Positions 48,790 to 62,079 of a stretch of DNA of 64,000 nucleotides are shown here, in pieces (within the stretch, counting starts at the first letter, position 1; each line of letters begins with the position of its first letter). The DNA is taken from the NCBI RefSeq assembly GCF_041296385.1, contig NW_027183622.1, positions 62,001 through 126,000 of the forward strand, written 5' to 3'. Below the pieces are notes generated by a model. That model made no database searches, was not told where the DNA came from, and was given only the letters and a program-made list of their open reading frames with translations. The translations under genes were made by a program, and so were the position numbers. This stretch comes from Aphelocoma coerulescens. Its lineage: Eukaryota > Chordata > Aves > Passeriformes > Corvidae.

Positions 48790-50264
48790 TTGCACCTCGA
48801 GCTGAGGAAAATCCGTGCACAGAGCACTGTGGATGCGTGCAGTTATACACGCGCTGAAGAGCGGGACAGCTCAAAGCCATCGCTGGGCTTCAGTTCGCCA
48901 TCCAGAGCACAGAAGGCGAAGAACGCAGCAGCCGGGCAGCGGGCAGGCATTCTAAGGGGCTCAGCGTGCCGGCTTCCAAAGTCCAGCAGAGAGCTGCTTC
49001 ACAAGCGCATTCAGCTGATGAGAATGCTCCGGCAGCTTCCGAGAGTAAGGCGCAGCCCTTGCACTCCATCATCACACAACCTGGCCAGAAACAGTTGCTT
49101 GCACCCTGCCGTGTTGCAGAGTCCACGCAGCTTGAGCGCACCCAGAAGGACGCGTCGAGAAAGAAGGCGTTCTTCAAGGTGCCCCTTCTCGAAGCAGCCT
49201 GGAAACTGAGCACAACACACTGCGGCTAGGCAGCTTCCTTCGCCGATAGACGTGCCGTCCCACCCATTAGGCACTCTCGCAGCTCCGTTGCCCGCTTGCA
49301 GCAGCTGCTCCCAAAGAAAAAGGCTCCAGGAGCAACAGCCACTGCTGGGCTGAACCTTCCCCTTGCCTCACGTAGAGCAACGAGAAACTGTCCTCTGCAC
49401 GCTGGCTTTCCCTTCTCCACCGCACCTACCACCGTGATCGCTGCGTCTCGAAGCATAAACCGAGCATCGTTGTTTCCAGGGGCTACTGGAAGAGAACTAG
49501 GCAGCAGCACAAGTAGCCGCAAGTCGAGCTTTCTGTTTCCGACTGCTAAAGTGAATCCGCGAACGAGCGAGTGGCAGGCACGCTTCCTCTTGCAGCCTGT
49601 GCGAGTCGCACGGCAGCCCGGTGGTGCTCTGCGCCTTCGTTCTTCTGCCCCTTCGTACCACGTCGCGCTTTCGTTTTGCTGCAGACGAACGGTCGTCTGC
49701 TTCTCGCCCAGAGAGCACGGTGCCGGCAGCGAAAGCCTCCAGGCTGCTGCTTCTGCCGAAACACGCCTGGGCTATGCACTTTCCCTCGCAGCGCTAGGTA
49801 GCGGCACCTTCCGTCTGCGTGGTAGCCTGAACCTTAAGGGAGAGCTTCTCGGCTGCGTCTCGCCCACAGAACACTTTTAGGTCAGCGAGCTTACCCAGAG
49901 CTTGCCCCCGATGCGTGGAAGCTTGTATTTGCACCACATTCCAGGGCTAGGCTTCTTGCCTGTACAGCCTGCACAGCGCCGGCAGAGCGCGGTGCTCTCT
50001 GCAGCCTTCTTCTCGCTTCCGAGTACCACCGCGCACCTTCCAGCCTTGCAGAGAGCGAAGATGCGGATAGACGTCCCACACAGAAGAACGTGCCAGGACG
50101 AAAAGATGTTCCCCCTTTCCTCCTCGTCGTCGCCCGGATTGTGGTGCTGTGTTGAAAGTCTTGGCCAGCGAAAGGCGAATCCAGCAAGGGCTTCTCTCTT
50201 GACGCATTTGGCCGAGCGAGAGCTCCACGGACGCTTTGGACACTGTAAACCAGCAAGAAAATGA
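48790..50264. repeat. Monomer 34, HOR slot E with private change
   Basis: A253, T1279, A1289, plus private C to T at 49677 (u888, CpG), four bases before the perfect inverted repeat at u892-911. Confidence 0.97.
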
Positions 50265-51742
50265 TTGCACCTCGAGCTGAGGAAAATCCGTGCACAGAGC
50301 ACTGTGGATGCGTGCAGTTATACACGCGCTGAAGAGCGGGACAGCTCAAAGCCATCGCTGGGCTTCAGTTCGCCATCCAGAGCACAGAAGGCGAAGAACG
50401 CAGCAGCCGGGCAGCGGGCAGGCATTCTAAGGGGCTCAGCGTGCCGGCTTCCAAAGTCCAGCAGAGAGCTGCTTCACAAGCGCATTCAGCTGATGAGAAT
50501 GCTCCGGCAGCTTCCGAGAGTAAGGCGCAGCCCTTGCACTCCATCATCACACAACCTGGCCAGAAACAGTTGCTTGCACCCTGCCGTGTTGCAGAGTCCA
50601 CGCAGCTTGAGCGCACCCAGAAGGACGCGTCGAGAAAGAAGGCGTTCTTCAAGGTGCCCCTTCTCGAAGCAGCCTGGAAACTGAGCACAACACACTGCGG
50701 CTAGGCAGCTTCCTTCGCCGATAGACGTGCCGTCCCACCCATTAGGCACTCTCGCAGCTCCGTTGCCCGCTTGCAGCAGCTGCTCCCAAAGAAAAAGGCT
50801 CCAGGAGCAACAGCCACTGCTGGGCTGAACCTTCCCCTTGCCTCACGTAGAGCAACGAGAAACTGTCCTCTGCACGCTGGCTTTCCCTTCTCCACCGCAC
50901 CTACCACCGTGATCGCTGCGTCTCGAAGCATAAACCGAGCATCGTTGTTTCCAGGGGCTACTGGAAGAGAACTAGGCAGCAGCACAAGTAGTTAGCCGCA
51001 AGTCGAGCTTTCTGTTTCCGACTGCTAAAGTGAATCCGCGAACGAGCGAGTGGCAGGCACGCTTCCTCTTGCAGCCTGTGCGAGTCGCACGGCAGCCCGG
51101 TGGTGCTCTGCGCCTTCGTTCTTCTGCCCCTTCGTACCACGTCGCGCTTTCGTTTCGCTGCAGACGAACGGTCGTCTGCTTCTCGCCCAGAGAGCACGGT
51201 GCCGGCAGCGAAAGCCTCCAGGCTGCTGCTTCTGCCGAAACACGCCTGGGCTATGCACTTCCCTCGCAGCGCTAGGTAGCGGCACCTTCCGTCTGTGTGG
51301 TAGCCTGAACCTTAAGGGAGAGCTTCTCGGCTGCGTCTCGCCCACAGAACACTTTTAGGTCAGCGAGCTTACCCAGAGCTTGCCCCCGATGCGTGGAAGC
51401 TTGTATTTGCACCACATTCCAGGGCTAGGCTTCTTGCCTGTACAGCCTGCACAGCGCCGGCAGAGCGCGGTGCTCTCTGCAGCCTTCTTCTCGCTTCCGA
51501 GTACCACCGCGCACCTTCCAGCCTTGCAGAGAGCGAAGATGCGGATGGACGTCCCGCACAGAAGAACGTGCCAGGACGAAAAGATGTTCCCCCTTTCCTC
51601 CTCGTCGTCGCCCGGATTGTGGTGCTGTGTTGAAAGTCTTGGCCAGCGAAAGGCGAATCCAGCAAGGGCTTCTCTCTTGACGCATTTGGCCGAGCGAGAG
51701 CTCCACGGACGCTTTGGACACTGTAAACCAGCAAGAAAATGA
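50265..51742. repeat. Monomer 35, HOR slot A, 1,478 bp
   Basis: Full A marker set. Last intact A unit in the window. Confidence 0.97.
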
Positions 51743-53217
51743 TTGCACCTCGAGCTGAGGAAAATCCGTGCACAGAGCACTGTGGATGCGTGCAGTTATA
51801 CACGCGCTGAAGAGCGGGACAGCTCAAAGCCATCGCTGGGCTTCAGTTCGCCATCCAGAGCACAGAAGGCGAAGAACGCAGCAGCCGGGCAGCGGGCAGG
51901 CATTCTAAGGGGCTCAGCGTGCCGGCTTCCAAAGTCCAGCAGAGAGCTGCTTCACAAGCGCATTCAGCTGATGAGAATGCTCCGGCAGCTTCCGAGAGTA
52001 AGGCGCAGCCCTTGCACTCCATCATCACACAACCTGGCCAGAAACAGTTGCTTGCACCCTGCCGTGTTGCAGAGTCCACGCAGCTTGAGCGCACCCAGAA
52101 GGACGCGTCGAGAAAGAAGGCGTTCTTCAAGGTGCCCCTTCTCGAAGCAGCCTGGAAACTGAGCACAACACACTGCGGCTAGGCAGCTTCCTTCGCCGAT
52201 AGACGTGCCGTCCCACCCATTAGGCACTCTCGCAGCTCCGTTGCCCGCTTGCAGCAGCTGCTCCCAAAGAAAAAGGCTCCAGGAGCAACAGCCACTGCTG
52301 GGCTGAACCTTCCCCTTGCCTCACGTAGAGCAACGAGAAACTGTCCTCTGCACGCTGGCTTTCCCTTCTCCACCGCACCTACCACCGTGATCGCTGCGTC
52401 TCGAAGCATAAACCGAGCATCGTTGTTTCCAGGGGCTACTGGAAGAGAACTAGGCAGCAGCACAAGTAGCCGCAAGTCGAGCTTTCTGTTTCCGACTGCT
52501 AAAGTGAATCCGCGAACGAGCGAGTGGCAGGCACGCTTCCTCTTGCAGCCTGTGCGAGTCGCACGGCAGCCCGGTGGTGCTCTGCGCCTTCGTTCTTCTG
52601 CCCCTTCGTACCACGTCGCGCTTTCGTTTCGCTGCAGACGAACGGTCGTCTGCTTCTCGCCCAGAGAGCACGGTGCCGGCAGCGAAAGCCTCCAGGCTGC
52701 TGCTTCTGCCGAAACACGCCTGGGCTATGCACTTTCCCTCGCAGCGCTAGGTAGCGGCACCTTCCGTCTGCGTGGTAGCCTGAACCTTAAGGGAGAGCTT
52801 CTCGGCTGCGTCTCGCCCACAGAACACTTTTAGGTCAGCGAGCTTACCCAGAGCTTGCCCCCGATGCATGGAAGCTTGTATTTGCACCACATTCCAGGGC
52901 TAGGCTTCTTGCCTGTACAGCCTGCACAGCGCCGGCAGAGCGCGGTGCTCTCTGCAGCCTTCTTCTCGCTTCCGAGTACCACCGCGCACCTTCCAGCCTT
53001 GCAGAGAGCGAAGATGCGGACAGACGTCCCGCACAGAAGAACGTGCCAGGACGAAAAGATGTTCCCCCTTTCCTCCTCGTCGTCGCCTGGATTGTGGTGC
53101 TGTGTTGAAAGTCTTGGCCAGCGAAAGGCGAATCCAGCAAGGGCTTCTCTCTTGACGCATTTGGCCGAGCGAGAGCTCCACGGACGCTTTGGACACTGTA
53201 AACCAGCAAGAAAATGA
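51743..53217. repeat. Monomer 36, HOR slot B with private change
   Basis: A253 and T1346, plus private G to A at 52868 (u1126, CpG). Confidence 0.97.
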
Positions 53218-54696
53218 TTGCACCTCGAGCTGAGGAAAATCCGTGCACAGAGCACTGTGGATGCGTGCAGTTATACACGCGCTGAAGAGCGGGACAGCTC
53301 AAAGCCATCGCTGGGCTTCAGTTCGCCATCCAGAGCACAGAAGGCGAAGAACGCAGCAGCCGGGCAGCGGGCAGGCATTCTAAGGGGCTCAGCGTGCCGG
53401 CTTCCAAAGTCCAGCAGAGAGCTGCTTCACAAGCGCATTCAGCTGATGAGAATGCTCCGGCAGCTTCCGAGAGTAAGGCGCAGCCCTTGCACTCCATCAT
53501 CACACAACCTGGCCAGAAACAGTTGCTTGCACCCTGCCGTGTTGCAGAGTCCACGCAGCTTGAGCGCACCCAGAAGGACGCGTCGAGAAAGAAGGCGTTC
53601 TTCAAGGTGCCCCTTCTCGAAGCAGCCTGGAAACTGAGCACAACACACTGCGGCTAGGCAGCTTCCTTCGCCGATAGACGTGCCGTCCCACCCATTAGGC
53701 ACTCTCGCAGCTCCGTTGCCCGCTTGCAGCAGCTGCTCCCAAAGAAAAAGGCTCCAGGAGCAACAGCCACTGCTGGGCTGAACCTTCCCCTTGCCTCACG
53801 TAGAGCAACGAGAAACTGTCCTCTGCACGCTGGCTTTCCCTTCTCCACCGCACCTACCACCGTGATCGCTGCGTCTCGAAGCATAAACCGAGCATCGTTT
53901 TTTCCAGGGGCTACTGGAAGAGAACTAGGCAGCAGCACAAGTAGTTAGCCGCAAGTCGAGCTTTCTGTTTCCGACTGCTAAAGTGAATCCGCGAACGAGC
54001 GAGTGGCAGGCACGCTTCCTCTTGCAGCCTGTGCGAGTCGCACGGCAGCCCGGTGGTGCTCTGCGCCTTCGTTCTTCTGCCCCTTTGTACCACGTCGCGC
54101 TTTCGTTTCGCTGCAGACGAACGGTCGTCTGCTTCTCGCCCAGAGAGCACGGTGCCGGCAGCGAAAGCCTCCAGGCTGCTGCTTCTGCCGAAACACGCCT
54201 GGGCTATGCACTTTCCCTCGCAGCGCTAGGTAGCGGCACCTTCCGTCTGCGTGGTAGCCTGAACCTTAAGGGAGAGCTTCTCGGCTGCGTCTCGCCCACA
54301 GAACACTTTTAGGTCAGCGAGCTTACCCAGAGCTTGCCCCCGATGCGTGGAAGCTTGTATTTGCACCACATTCCAGGGCTAGGCTTCTTGCCTGTACAGC
54401 CTGCACAGCGCCGGCAGAGCGCGGTGCTCTCTGCAGCCTTCTTCTCGCTTCCGAGTACCACCGCGCACCTTCCAGCCTTGCAGAGAGCGAAGATGCGGAT
54501 GGACGTCCCGCACAGAAGAACGTGCCAGGACGAAAAGATGTTCCCCCTTTCCTCCTCGTCGTCGCCCGGATTGTGGTGCTGTGTTGAAAGTCTTGGCCAG
54601 CGAAAGGCGAATCCAGCAAGGGCTTCTCTCTTGACGCATTTGGCCGAGCGAGAGCTCCACGGACGCTTTGGACACTGTAAACCAGCAAGAAAATGA
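53218..54696. repeat. Monomer 37, HOR slot C variant, 1,479 bp
   Basis: A253 instead of T253, with T683, insertion, T865 and T1279+G1280. Its left two thirds match D units 28 and 33. Confidence 0.96.
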
Positions 54697-56175
54697 TTGC
54701 ACCTCGAGCTGAGGAAAATCCGTGCACAGAGCACTGTGGATGCGTGCAGTTATACACGCGCTGAAGAGCGGGACAGCTCAAAGCCATCGCTGGGCTTCAG
54801 TTCGCCATCCAGAGCACAGAAGGCGAAGAACGCAGCAGCCGGGCAGCGGGCAGGCATTCTAAGGGGCTCAGCGTGCCGGCTTCCAAAGTCCAGCAGAGAG
54901 CTGCTTCACAAGCGCATTCAGCTGATGAGAATGCTCCGGCAGCTTCCGCGAGTAAGGCGCAGCCCTTGCACTCCATCATCACACAACCTGGCCAGAAACA
55001 GTTGCTTGCACCCTGCCGTGTTGCAGAGTCCACGCAGCTTGAGCGCACCCAGAAGGACGCGTCGAGAAAGAAGGCGTTCTTCAAGGTGCCCCTTCTCGAA
55101 GCAGCCTGGAAACTGAGCACAACACACTGCGGCTAGGCAGCTTCCTTCGCCGATAGACGTGCCGTCCCACCCATTAGGCACTCTCGCAGCTCCGTTGCCC
55201 GCTTGCAGCAGCTGCTCCCAAAGAAAAAGGCTCCAGGAGCAACAGCCACTGCTGGGCTGAACCTTCCCCTTGCCTCACGTAGAGCAACGAGAAACTGTCC
55301 TCTGCACGCTGGCTTTCCCTTCTCCACCGCACCTACCACCGTGATCGCTGCGTCTCGAAGCATAAACCGAGCATCGTTTTTTCCAGGGGCTACTGGAAGA
55401 GAACTAGGCAGCAGCACAAGTAGTTAGCCGCAAGTCGAGCTTTCTGTTTCCGACTGCTAAAGTGAATCCGCGAACGAGCGAGTGGCAGGCACGCTTCCTC
55501 TTGCAGCCTGTGCGAGTCGCACGGCAGCCCGGTGGTGCTCTGCGCCTTCGTTCTTCTGCCCCTTCGTACCACGTCGCGCTTTCGTTTCGCTGCAGACGAA
55601 CGGTCGTCTGCTTCTCGCCCAGAGAGCACGGTGCCGGCAGCGAAAGCCTCCAGGCTGCTGCTTCTGCCGAAACACGCCTGGGCTATGCACTTTCCCTCGC
55701 AGCGCTAGGTAGCGGCACCTTCCGTCTGCGTGGTAGCCTGAACCTTAAGGGAGAGCTTCTCGGCTGCGTCTCGCCCACAGAACACTTTTAGGTCAGCGAG
55801 CTTACCCAGAGCTTGCCCCCGATGCGTGGAAGCTTGTATTTGCACCACATTCCAGGGCTAGGCTTCTTGCCTGTACAGCCTGCACAGCGCCGGCAGAGCG
55901 CGGTGCTCTCTGCAGCCTTCTTCTCGCTTCCGAGTACCACCGCGCACCTTCCAGCCTTGCAGAGAGCGAAGATGCGGACAGACGTCCCGCACAGAAGAAC
56001 GTGCCAGGACGAAAAGATGTTCCCCCTTTCCTCCTCGTCGTCGCCCGGATTGTGGTGCTGTGTTGAAAGTCTTGGCCAGCGAAAGGCGAATCCAGCAAGG
56101 GCTTCTCTCTTGACGCATTTGGCCGAGCGAGAGCTCCACGGACGCTTTGGACACTGTAAACCAGCAAGAAAATGA
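54697..56175. repeat. Monomer 38, HOR slot D, right end replaced, 1,479 bp
   Basis: C253, T683, insertion and C865 as in monomer 23, but consensus ACAGAC at u1278-1283. The switch lies between u727 and u1279. Confidence 0.95.
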
Positions 56176-57650
56176 TTGCACCTCGAGCTGAGGAAAATCC
56201 GTGCACAGAGCACTGTGGATGCGTGCAGTTATACACGCGCTGAAGAGCGGGACAGCTCAAAGCCATCGCTGGGCTTCAGTTCGCCATCCAGAGCACAGAA
56301 GGCGAAGAACGCAGCAGCCGGGCAGCGGGCAGGCATTCTAAGGGGCTCAGCGTGCCGGCTTCCAAAGTCCAGCAGAGAGCTGCTTCACAAGCGCATTCAG
56401 CTGATGAGAATGCTCCGGCAGCTTCCGAGAGTAAGGCGCAGCCCTTGCACTCCATCATCACACAACCTGGCCAGAAACAGTTGCTTGCACCCTGCCGTGT
56501 TGCAGAGTCCACGCAGCTTGAGCGCACCCAGAAGGACGCGTCGAGAAAGAAGGCGTTCTTCAAGGTGCCCCTTCTCGAAGCAGCCTGGAAACTGAGCACA
56601 ACACACTGCGGCTAGGCAGCTTCCTTCGCCGATAGACGTGCCGTCCCACCCATTAGGCACTCTCGCAGCTCCGTTGCCCGCTTGCAGCAGCTGCTCCCAA
56701 AGAAAAAGGCTCCAGGAGCAACAGCCACTGCTGGGCTGAACCTTCCCCTTGCCTCACGTAGAGCAACGAGAAACTGTCCTCTGCACGCTGGCTTTCCCTT
56801 CTCCACCGCACCTACCACCGTGATCGCTGCGTCTCGAAGCATAAACCGAGCATCGTTGTTTCCAGGGGCTACTGGAAGAGAACTAGGCAGCAGCACAAGT
56901 AGCCGCAAGTCGAGCTTTCTGTTTCCGACTGCTAAAGTGAATCCGCGAACGAGCGAGTGGCAGGCACGCTTCCTCTTGCAGCCTGTGCGAGTCGCACGGC
57001 AGCCCGGTGGTGCTCTGCGCCTTCGTTCTTCTGCCCCTTCGTACCACGTCGCGCTTTCGTTTCGCTGCAGACGAACGGTCGTCTGCTTCTCGCCCAGAGA
57101 GCACGGTGCCGGCAGCGAAAGCCTCCAGGCTGCTGCTTCTGCCGAAACACGCCTGGGCTATGCACTTTCCCTCGCAGCGCTAGGTAGCGGCACCTTCCGT
57201 CTGCGTGGTAGCCTGAACCTTAAGGGAGAGCTTCTCGGCTGCGTCTCGCCCACAGAACACTTTTAGGTCAGCGAGCTTACCCAGAGCTTGCCCCCGATGC
57301 GTGGAAGCTTGTATTTGCACCACATTCCAGGGCTAGGCTTCTTGCCTGTACAGCCTGCACAGCGCCGGCAGAGCGCGGTGCTCTCTGCAGCCTTCTTCTC
57401 GCTTCCGAGTACCACCGCGCACCTTCCAGCCTTGCAGAGAGCGAAGATGCGGATAGACGTCCCACACAGAAGAACGTGCCAGGACGAAAAGATGTTCCCC
57501 CTTTCCTCCTCGTCGTCGCCCGGATTGTGGTGCTGTGTTGAAAGTCTTGGCCAGCGAAAGGCGAATCCAGCAAGGGCTTCTCTCTTGACGCATTTGGCCG
57601 AGCGAGAGCTCCACGGACGCTTTGGACACTGTAAACCAGCAAGAAAATGA
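56176..57650. repeat. Monomer 39, HOR slot E
   Basis: A253, T1279, A1289. Typical E unit. Confidence 0.97.
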
Positions 57651-59125
57651 TTGCACCTCGAGCTGAGGAAAATCCGTGCACAGAGCACTGTGGATGCGTG
57701 CAGTTATACACGCGCTGAAGAGCGGGACAGCTCAAAGCCATCGCTGGGCTTCAGTTCGCCATCCAGAGCACAGAAGGCGAAGAACGCAGCAGCCGGGCAG
57801 CGGGCAGGCATTCTAAGGGGCTCAGCGTGCCGGCTTCCAAAGTCCAGCAGAGAGCTGCTTCACAAGCGCATTCAGCTGATGAGAATGCTCCGGCAGCTTC
57901 CGAGAGTAAGGCGCAGCCCTTGCACTCCATCATCACACAACCTGGCCAGAAACAGTTGCTTGCACCCTGCCGTGTTGCAGAGTCCACGCAGCTTGAGCGC
58001 ACCCAGAAGGACGCGTCGAGAAAGAAGGCGTTCTTCAAGGTGCCCCTTCTCGAAGCAGCCTGGAAACTGAGCACAACACACTGCGGCTAGGCAGCTTCCT
58101 TCGCCGATAGACGTGCCGTCCCACCCATTAGGCACTCTCGCAGCTCCGTTGCCCGCTTGCAGCAGCTGCTCCCAAAGAAAAAGGCTCCAGGAGCAACAGC
58201 CACTGCTGGGCTGAACCTTCCCCTTGCCTCACGTAGAGCAACGAGAAACTGTCCTCTGCACGCTGGCTTTCCCTTCTCCACCGCACCTACCACCGTGATC
58301 GCTGCGTCTCGAAGCATAAACCGAGCATCGTTGTTTCCAGGGGCTACTGGAAGAGAACTAGGCAGCAGCACAAGTAGCCGCAAGTCGAGCTTTCTGTTTC
58401 CGACTGCTAAAGTGAATCCGCGAACGAGCGAGTGGCAGGCACGCTTCCTCTTGCAGCCTGTGCGAGTCGCACGGCAGCCCGGTGGTGCTCTGCGCCTTCG
58501 TTCTTCTGCCCCTTCGTACCACGTCGCGCTTTCGTTTCGCTGCAGACGAACGGTCGTCTGCTTCTCGCCCAGAGAGCACGGTGCCGGCAGCGAAAGCCTC
58601 CAGGCTGCTGCTTCTGCCGAAACACGCCTGGGCTATGCACTTTCCCTCGCAGCGCTAGGTAGCGGCACCTTCCGTCTGCGTGGTAGCCTGAACCTTAAGG
58701 GAGAGCTTCTCGGCTGCGTCTCGCCCACAGAACACTTTTAGGTCAGCGAGCTTACCCAGAGCTTGCCCCCGATGCGTGGAAGCTTGTATTTGCACCACAT
58801 TCCAGGGCTAGGCTTCTTGCCTGTACAGCCTGCACAGCGCCGGCAGAGCGCGGTGCTCTCTGCAGCCTTCTTCTCGCTTCCGAGTACCACCGCGCACCTT
58901 CCAGCCTTGCAGAGAGCGAAGATGCGGACAGACGTCCCGCACAGAAGAACGTGCCAGGACGAAAAGATGTTCCCCCTTTCCTCCTCGTCGTCGCCCGGAT
59001 TGTGGTGCTGTGTTGAAAGTCTTGGCCAGCGAAAGGCGAATCCAGCAAGGGCTTCTCTCTTGACGCATTTGGCCGAGCGAGAGCTCCACGGACGCTTTGG
59101 ACACTGTAAACCAGCAAGAAAATGA
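57651..59125. repeat. Monomer 40, slot A occupied by an A253-class unit
   Basis: A253 only. No insertion, no T deletion, C1029 and consensus ACA. It is indistinguishable from monomers 10 and 14 of sub-array 1. Confidence 0.95.
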
Positions 59126-60600
59126 TTGCACCTCGAGCTGAGGAAAATCCGTGCACAGAGCACTGTGGATGCGTGCAGTTATACACGCGCTGAAGAGCGG
59201 GACAGCTCAAAGCCATCGCTGGGCTTCAGTTCGCCATCCAGAGCACAGAAGGCGAAGAACGCAGCAGCCGGGCAGCGGGCAGGCATTCTAAGGGGCTCAG
59301 CGTGCCGGCTTCCAAAGTCCAGCAGAGAGCTGCTTCACAAGCGCATTCAGCTGATGAGAATGCTCCGGCAGCTTCCGAGAGTAAGGCGCAGCCCTTGCAC
59401 TCCATCATCACACAACCTGGCCAGAAACAGTTGCTTGCACCCTGCCGTGTTGCAGAGTCCACGCAGCTTGAGCGCACCCAGAAGGACGCGTCGAGAAAGA
59501 AGGCGTTCTTCAAGGTGCCCCTTCTCGAAGCAGCCTGGAAACTGAGCACAACACACTGCGGCTAGGCAGCTTCCTTCGCCGATAGACGTGCCGTCCCACC
59601 CATTAGGCACTCTCGCAGCTCCGTTGCCCGCTTGCAGCAGCTGCTCCCAAAGAAAAAGGCTCCAGGAGCAACAGCCACTGCTGGGCTGAACCTTCCCCTT
59701 GCCTCACGTAGAGCAACGAGAAACTGTCCTCTGCACGCTGGCTTTCCCTTCTCCACCGCACCTACCACCGTGATCGCTGCGTCTCGAAGCATAAACCGAG
59801 CATCGTTGTTTCCAGGGGCTACTGGAAGAGAACTAGGCAGCAGCACAAGTAGCCGCAAGTCGAGCTTTCTGTTTCCGACTGCTAAAGTGAATCCGCGAAC
59901 GAGCGAGTGGCAGGCACGCTTCCTCTTGCAGCCTGTGCGAGTCGCACGGCAGCCCGGTGGTGCTCTGCGCCTTCGTTCTTCTGCCCCTTCGTACCACGTC
60001 GCGCTTTCGTTTCGCTGCAGACGAACGGTCGTCTGCTTCTCGCCCAGAGAGCACGGTGCCGGCAGCGAAAGCCTCCAGGCTGCTGCTTCTGCCGAAACAC
60101 GCCTGGGCTATGCACTTTCCCTCGCAGCGCTAGGTAGCGGCACCTTCCGTCTGCGTGGTAGCCTGAACCTTAAGGGAGAGCTTCTCGGCTGCGTCTCGCC
60201 CACAGAACACTTTTAGGTCAGCGAGCTTACCCAGAGCTTGCCCCCGATGCGTGGAAGCTTGTATTTGCACCACATTCCAGGGCTAGGCTTCTTGCCTGTA
60301 CAGCCTGCACAGCGCCGGCAGAGCGCGGTGCTCTCTGCAGCCTTCTTCTCGCTTCCGAGTACCACCGCGCACCTTCCAGCCTTGCAGAGAGCGAAGATGC
60401 GGACAGACGTCCCGCACAGAAGAACGTGCCAGGACGAAAAGATGTTCCCCCTTTCCTCCTCGTCGTCGCCTGGATTGTGGTGCTGTGTTGAAAGTCTTGG
60501 CCAGCGAAAGGCGAATCCAGCAAGGGCTTCTCTCTTGACGCATTTGGCCGAGCGAGAGCTCCACGGACGCTTTGGACACTGTAAACCAGCAAGAAAATGA
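59126..60600. repeat. Monomer 41, HOR slot B
   Basis: A253 and T1346. Confidence 0.97.
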
Positions 60601-62079
60601 TTGCACCTCGAGCTGAGGAAAATCCGTGCACAGAGCACTGTGGATGCGTGCAGTTATACACGCGCTGAAGAGCGGGACAGCTCAAAGCCATCGCTGGGCT
60701 TCAGTTCGCCATCCAGAGCACAGAAGGCGAAGAACGCAGCAGCCGGGCAGCGGGCAGGCATTCTAAGGGGCTCAGCGTGCCGGCTTCCAAAGTCCAGCAG
60801 AGAGCTGCTTCACAAGCGCATTCAGCTGATGAGAATGCTCCGGCAGCTTCCGAGAGTAAGGCGCAGCCCTTGCACTCCATCATCACACAACCTGGCCAGA
60901 AACAGTTGCTTGCACCCTGCCGTGTTGCAGAGTCCACGCAGCTTGAGCGCACCCAGAAGGACGCGTCGAGAAAGAAGGCGTTCTTCAAGGTGCCCCTTCT
61001 CGAAGCAGCCTGGAAACTGAGCACAACACACTGCGGCTAGGCAGCTTCCTTCGCCGATAGACGTGCCGTCCCACCCATTAGGCACTCTCGCAGCTCCGTT
61101 GCCCGCTTGCAGCAGCTGCTCCCAAAGAAAAAGGCTCCAGGAGCAACAGCCACTGCTGGGCTGAACCTTCCCCTTGCCTCACGTAGAGCAACGAGAAACT
61201 GTCCTCTGCACGCTGGCTTTCCCTTCTCCACCGCACCTACCACCGTGATCGCTGCGTCTCGAAGCATAAACCGAGCATCGTTTTTTCCAGGGGCTACTGG
61301 AAGAGAACTAGGCAGCAGCACAAGTAGTTAGCCGCAAGTCGAGCTTTCTGTTTCCGACTGCTAAAGTGAATCCGCGAACGAGCGAGTGGCAGGCACGCTT
61401 CCTCTTGCAGCCTGTGCGAGTCGCACGGCAGCCCGGTGGTGCTCTGCGCCTTCGTTCTTCTGCCCCTTTGTACCACGTCGCGCTTTCGTTTCGCTGCAGA
61501 CGAACGGTCGTCTGCTTCTCGCCCAGAGAGCACGGTGCCGGCAGCGAAAGCCTCCAGGCTGCTGCTTCTGCCGAAACACGCCTGGGCTATGCACTTTCCC
61601 TCGCAGCGCTAGGTAGCGGCACCTTCCGTCTGCGTGGTAGCCTGAACCTTAAGGGAGAGCTTCTCGGCTGCGTCTCGCCCACAGAACACTTTTAGGTCAG
61701 CGAGCTTACCCAGAGCTTGCCCCCGATGCGTGGAAGCTTGTATTTGCACCACATTCCAGGGCTAGGCTTCTTGCCTGTACAGCCTGCACAGCGCCGGCAG
61801 AGCGCGGTGCTCTCTGCAGCCTTCTTCTCGCTTCCGAGTACCACCGCGCACCTTCCAGCCTTGCAGAGAGCGAAGATGCGGACAGACGTCCCGCACAGAA
61901 GAACGTGCCAGGACGAAAAGATGTTCCCCCTTTCCTCCTCGTCGTCGCCCGGATTGTGGTGCTGTGTTGAAAGTCTTGGCCAGCGAAAGGCGAATCCAGC
62001 AAGGGCTTCTCTCTTGACGCATTTGGCCGAGCGAGAGCTCCACGGACGCTTTGGACACTGTAAACCAGCAAGAAAATGA
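60601..62079. repeat. Monomer 42, HOR slot C, right end replaced, 1,479 bp
   Basis: A253, T683, insertion and T865, but consensus ACA at u1278-1280. The switch lies between u865 and u1279. Confidence 0.95.

Larger units (their letters stand above)
48790..56175. repeat. HOR copy 4 (E-A-B-C-D, 7,386 bp)
   Basis: Contains monomers 34 to 38. E and B each have one private CpG transition. C has A253 instead of T253. D has reverted to consensus over u1279-1283. Confidence 0.92.
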
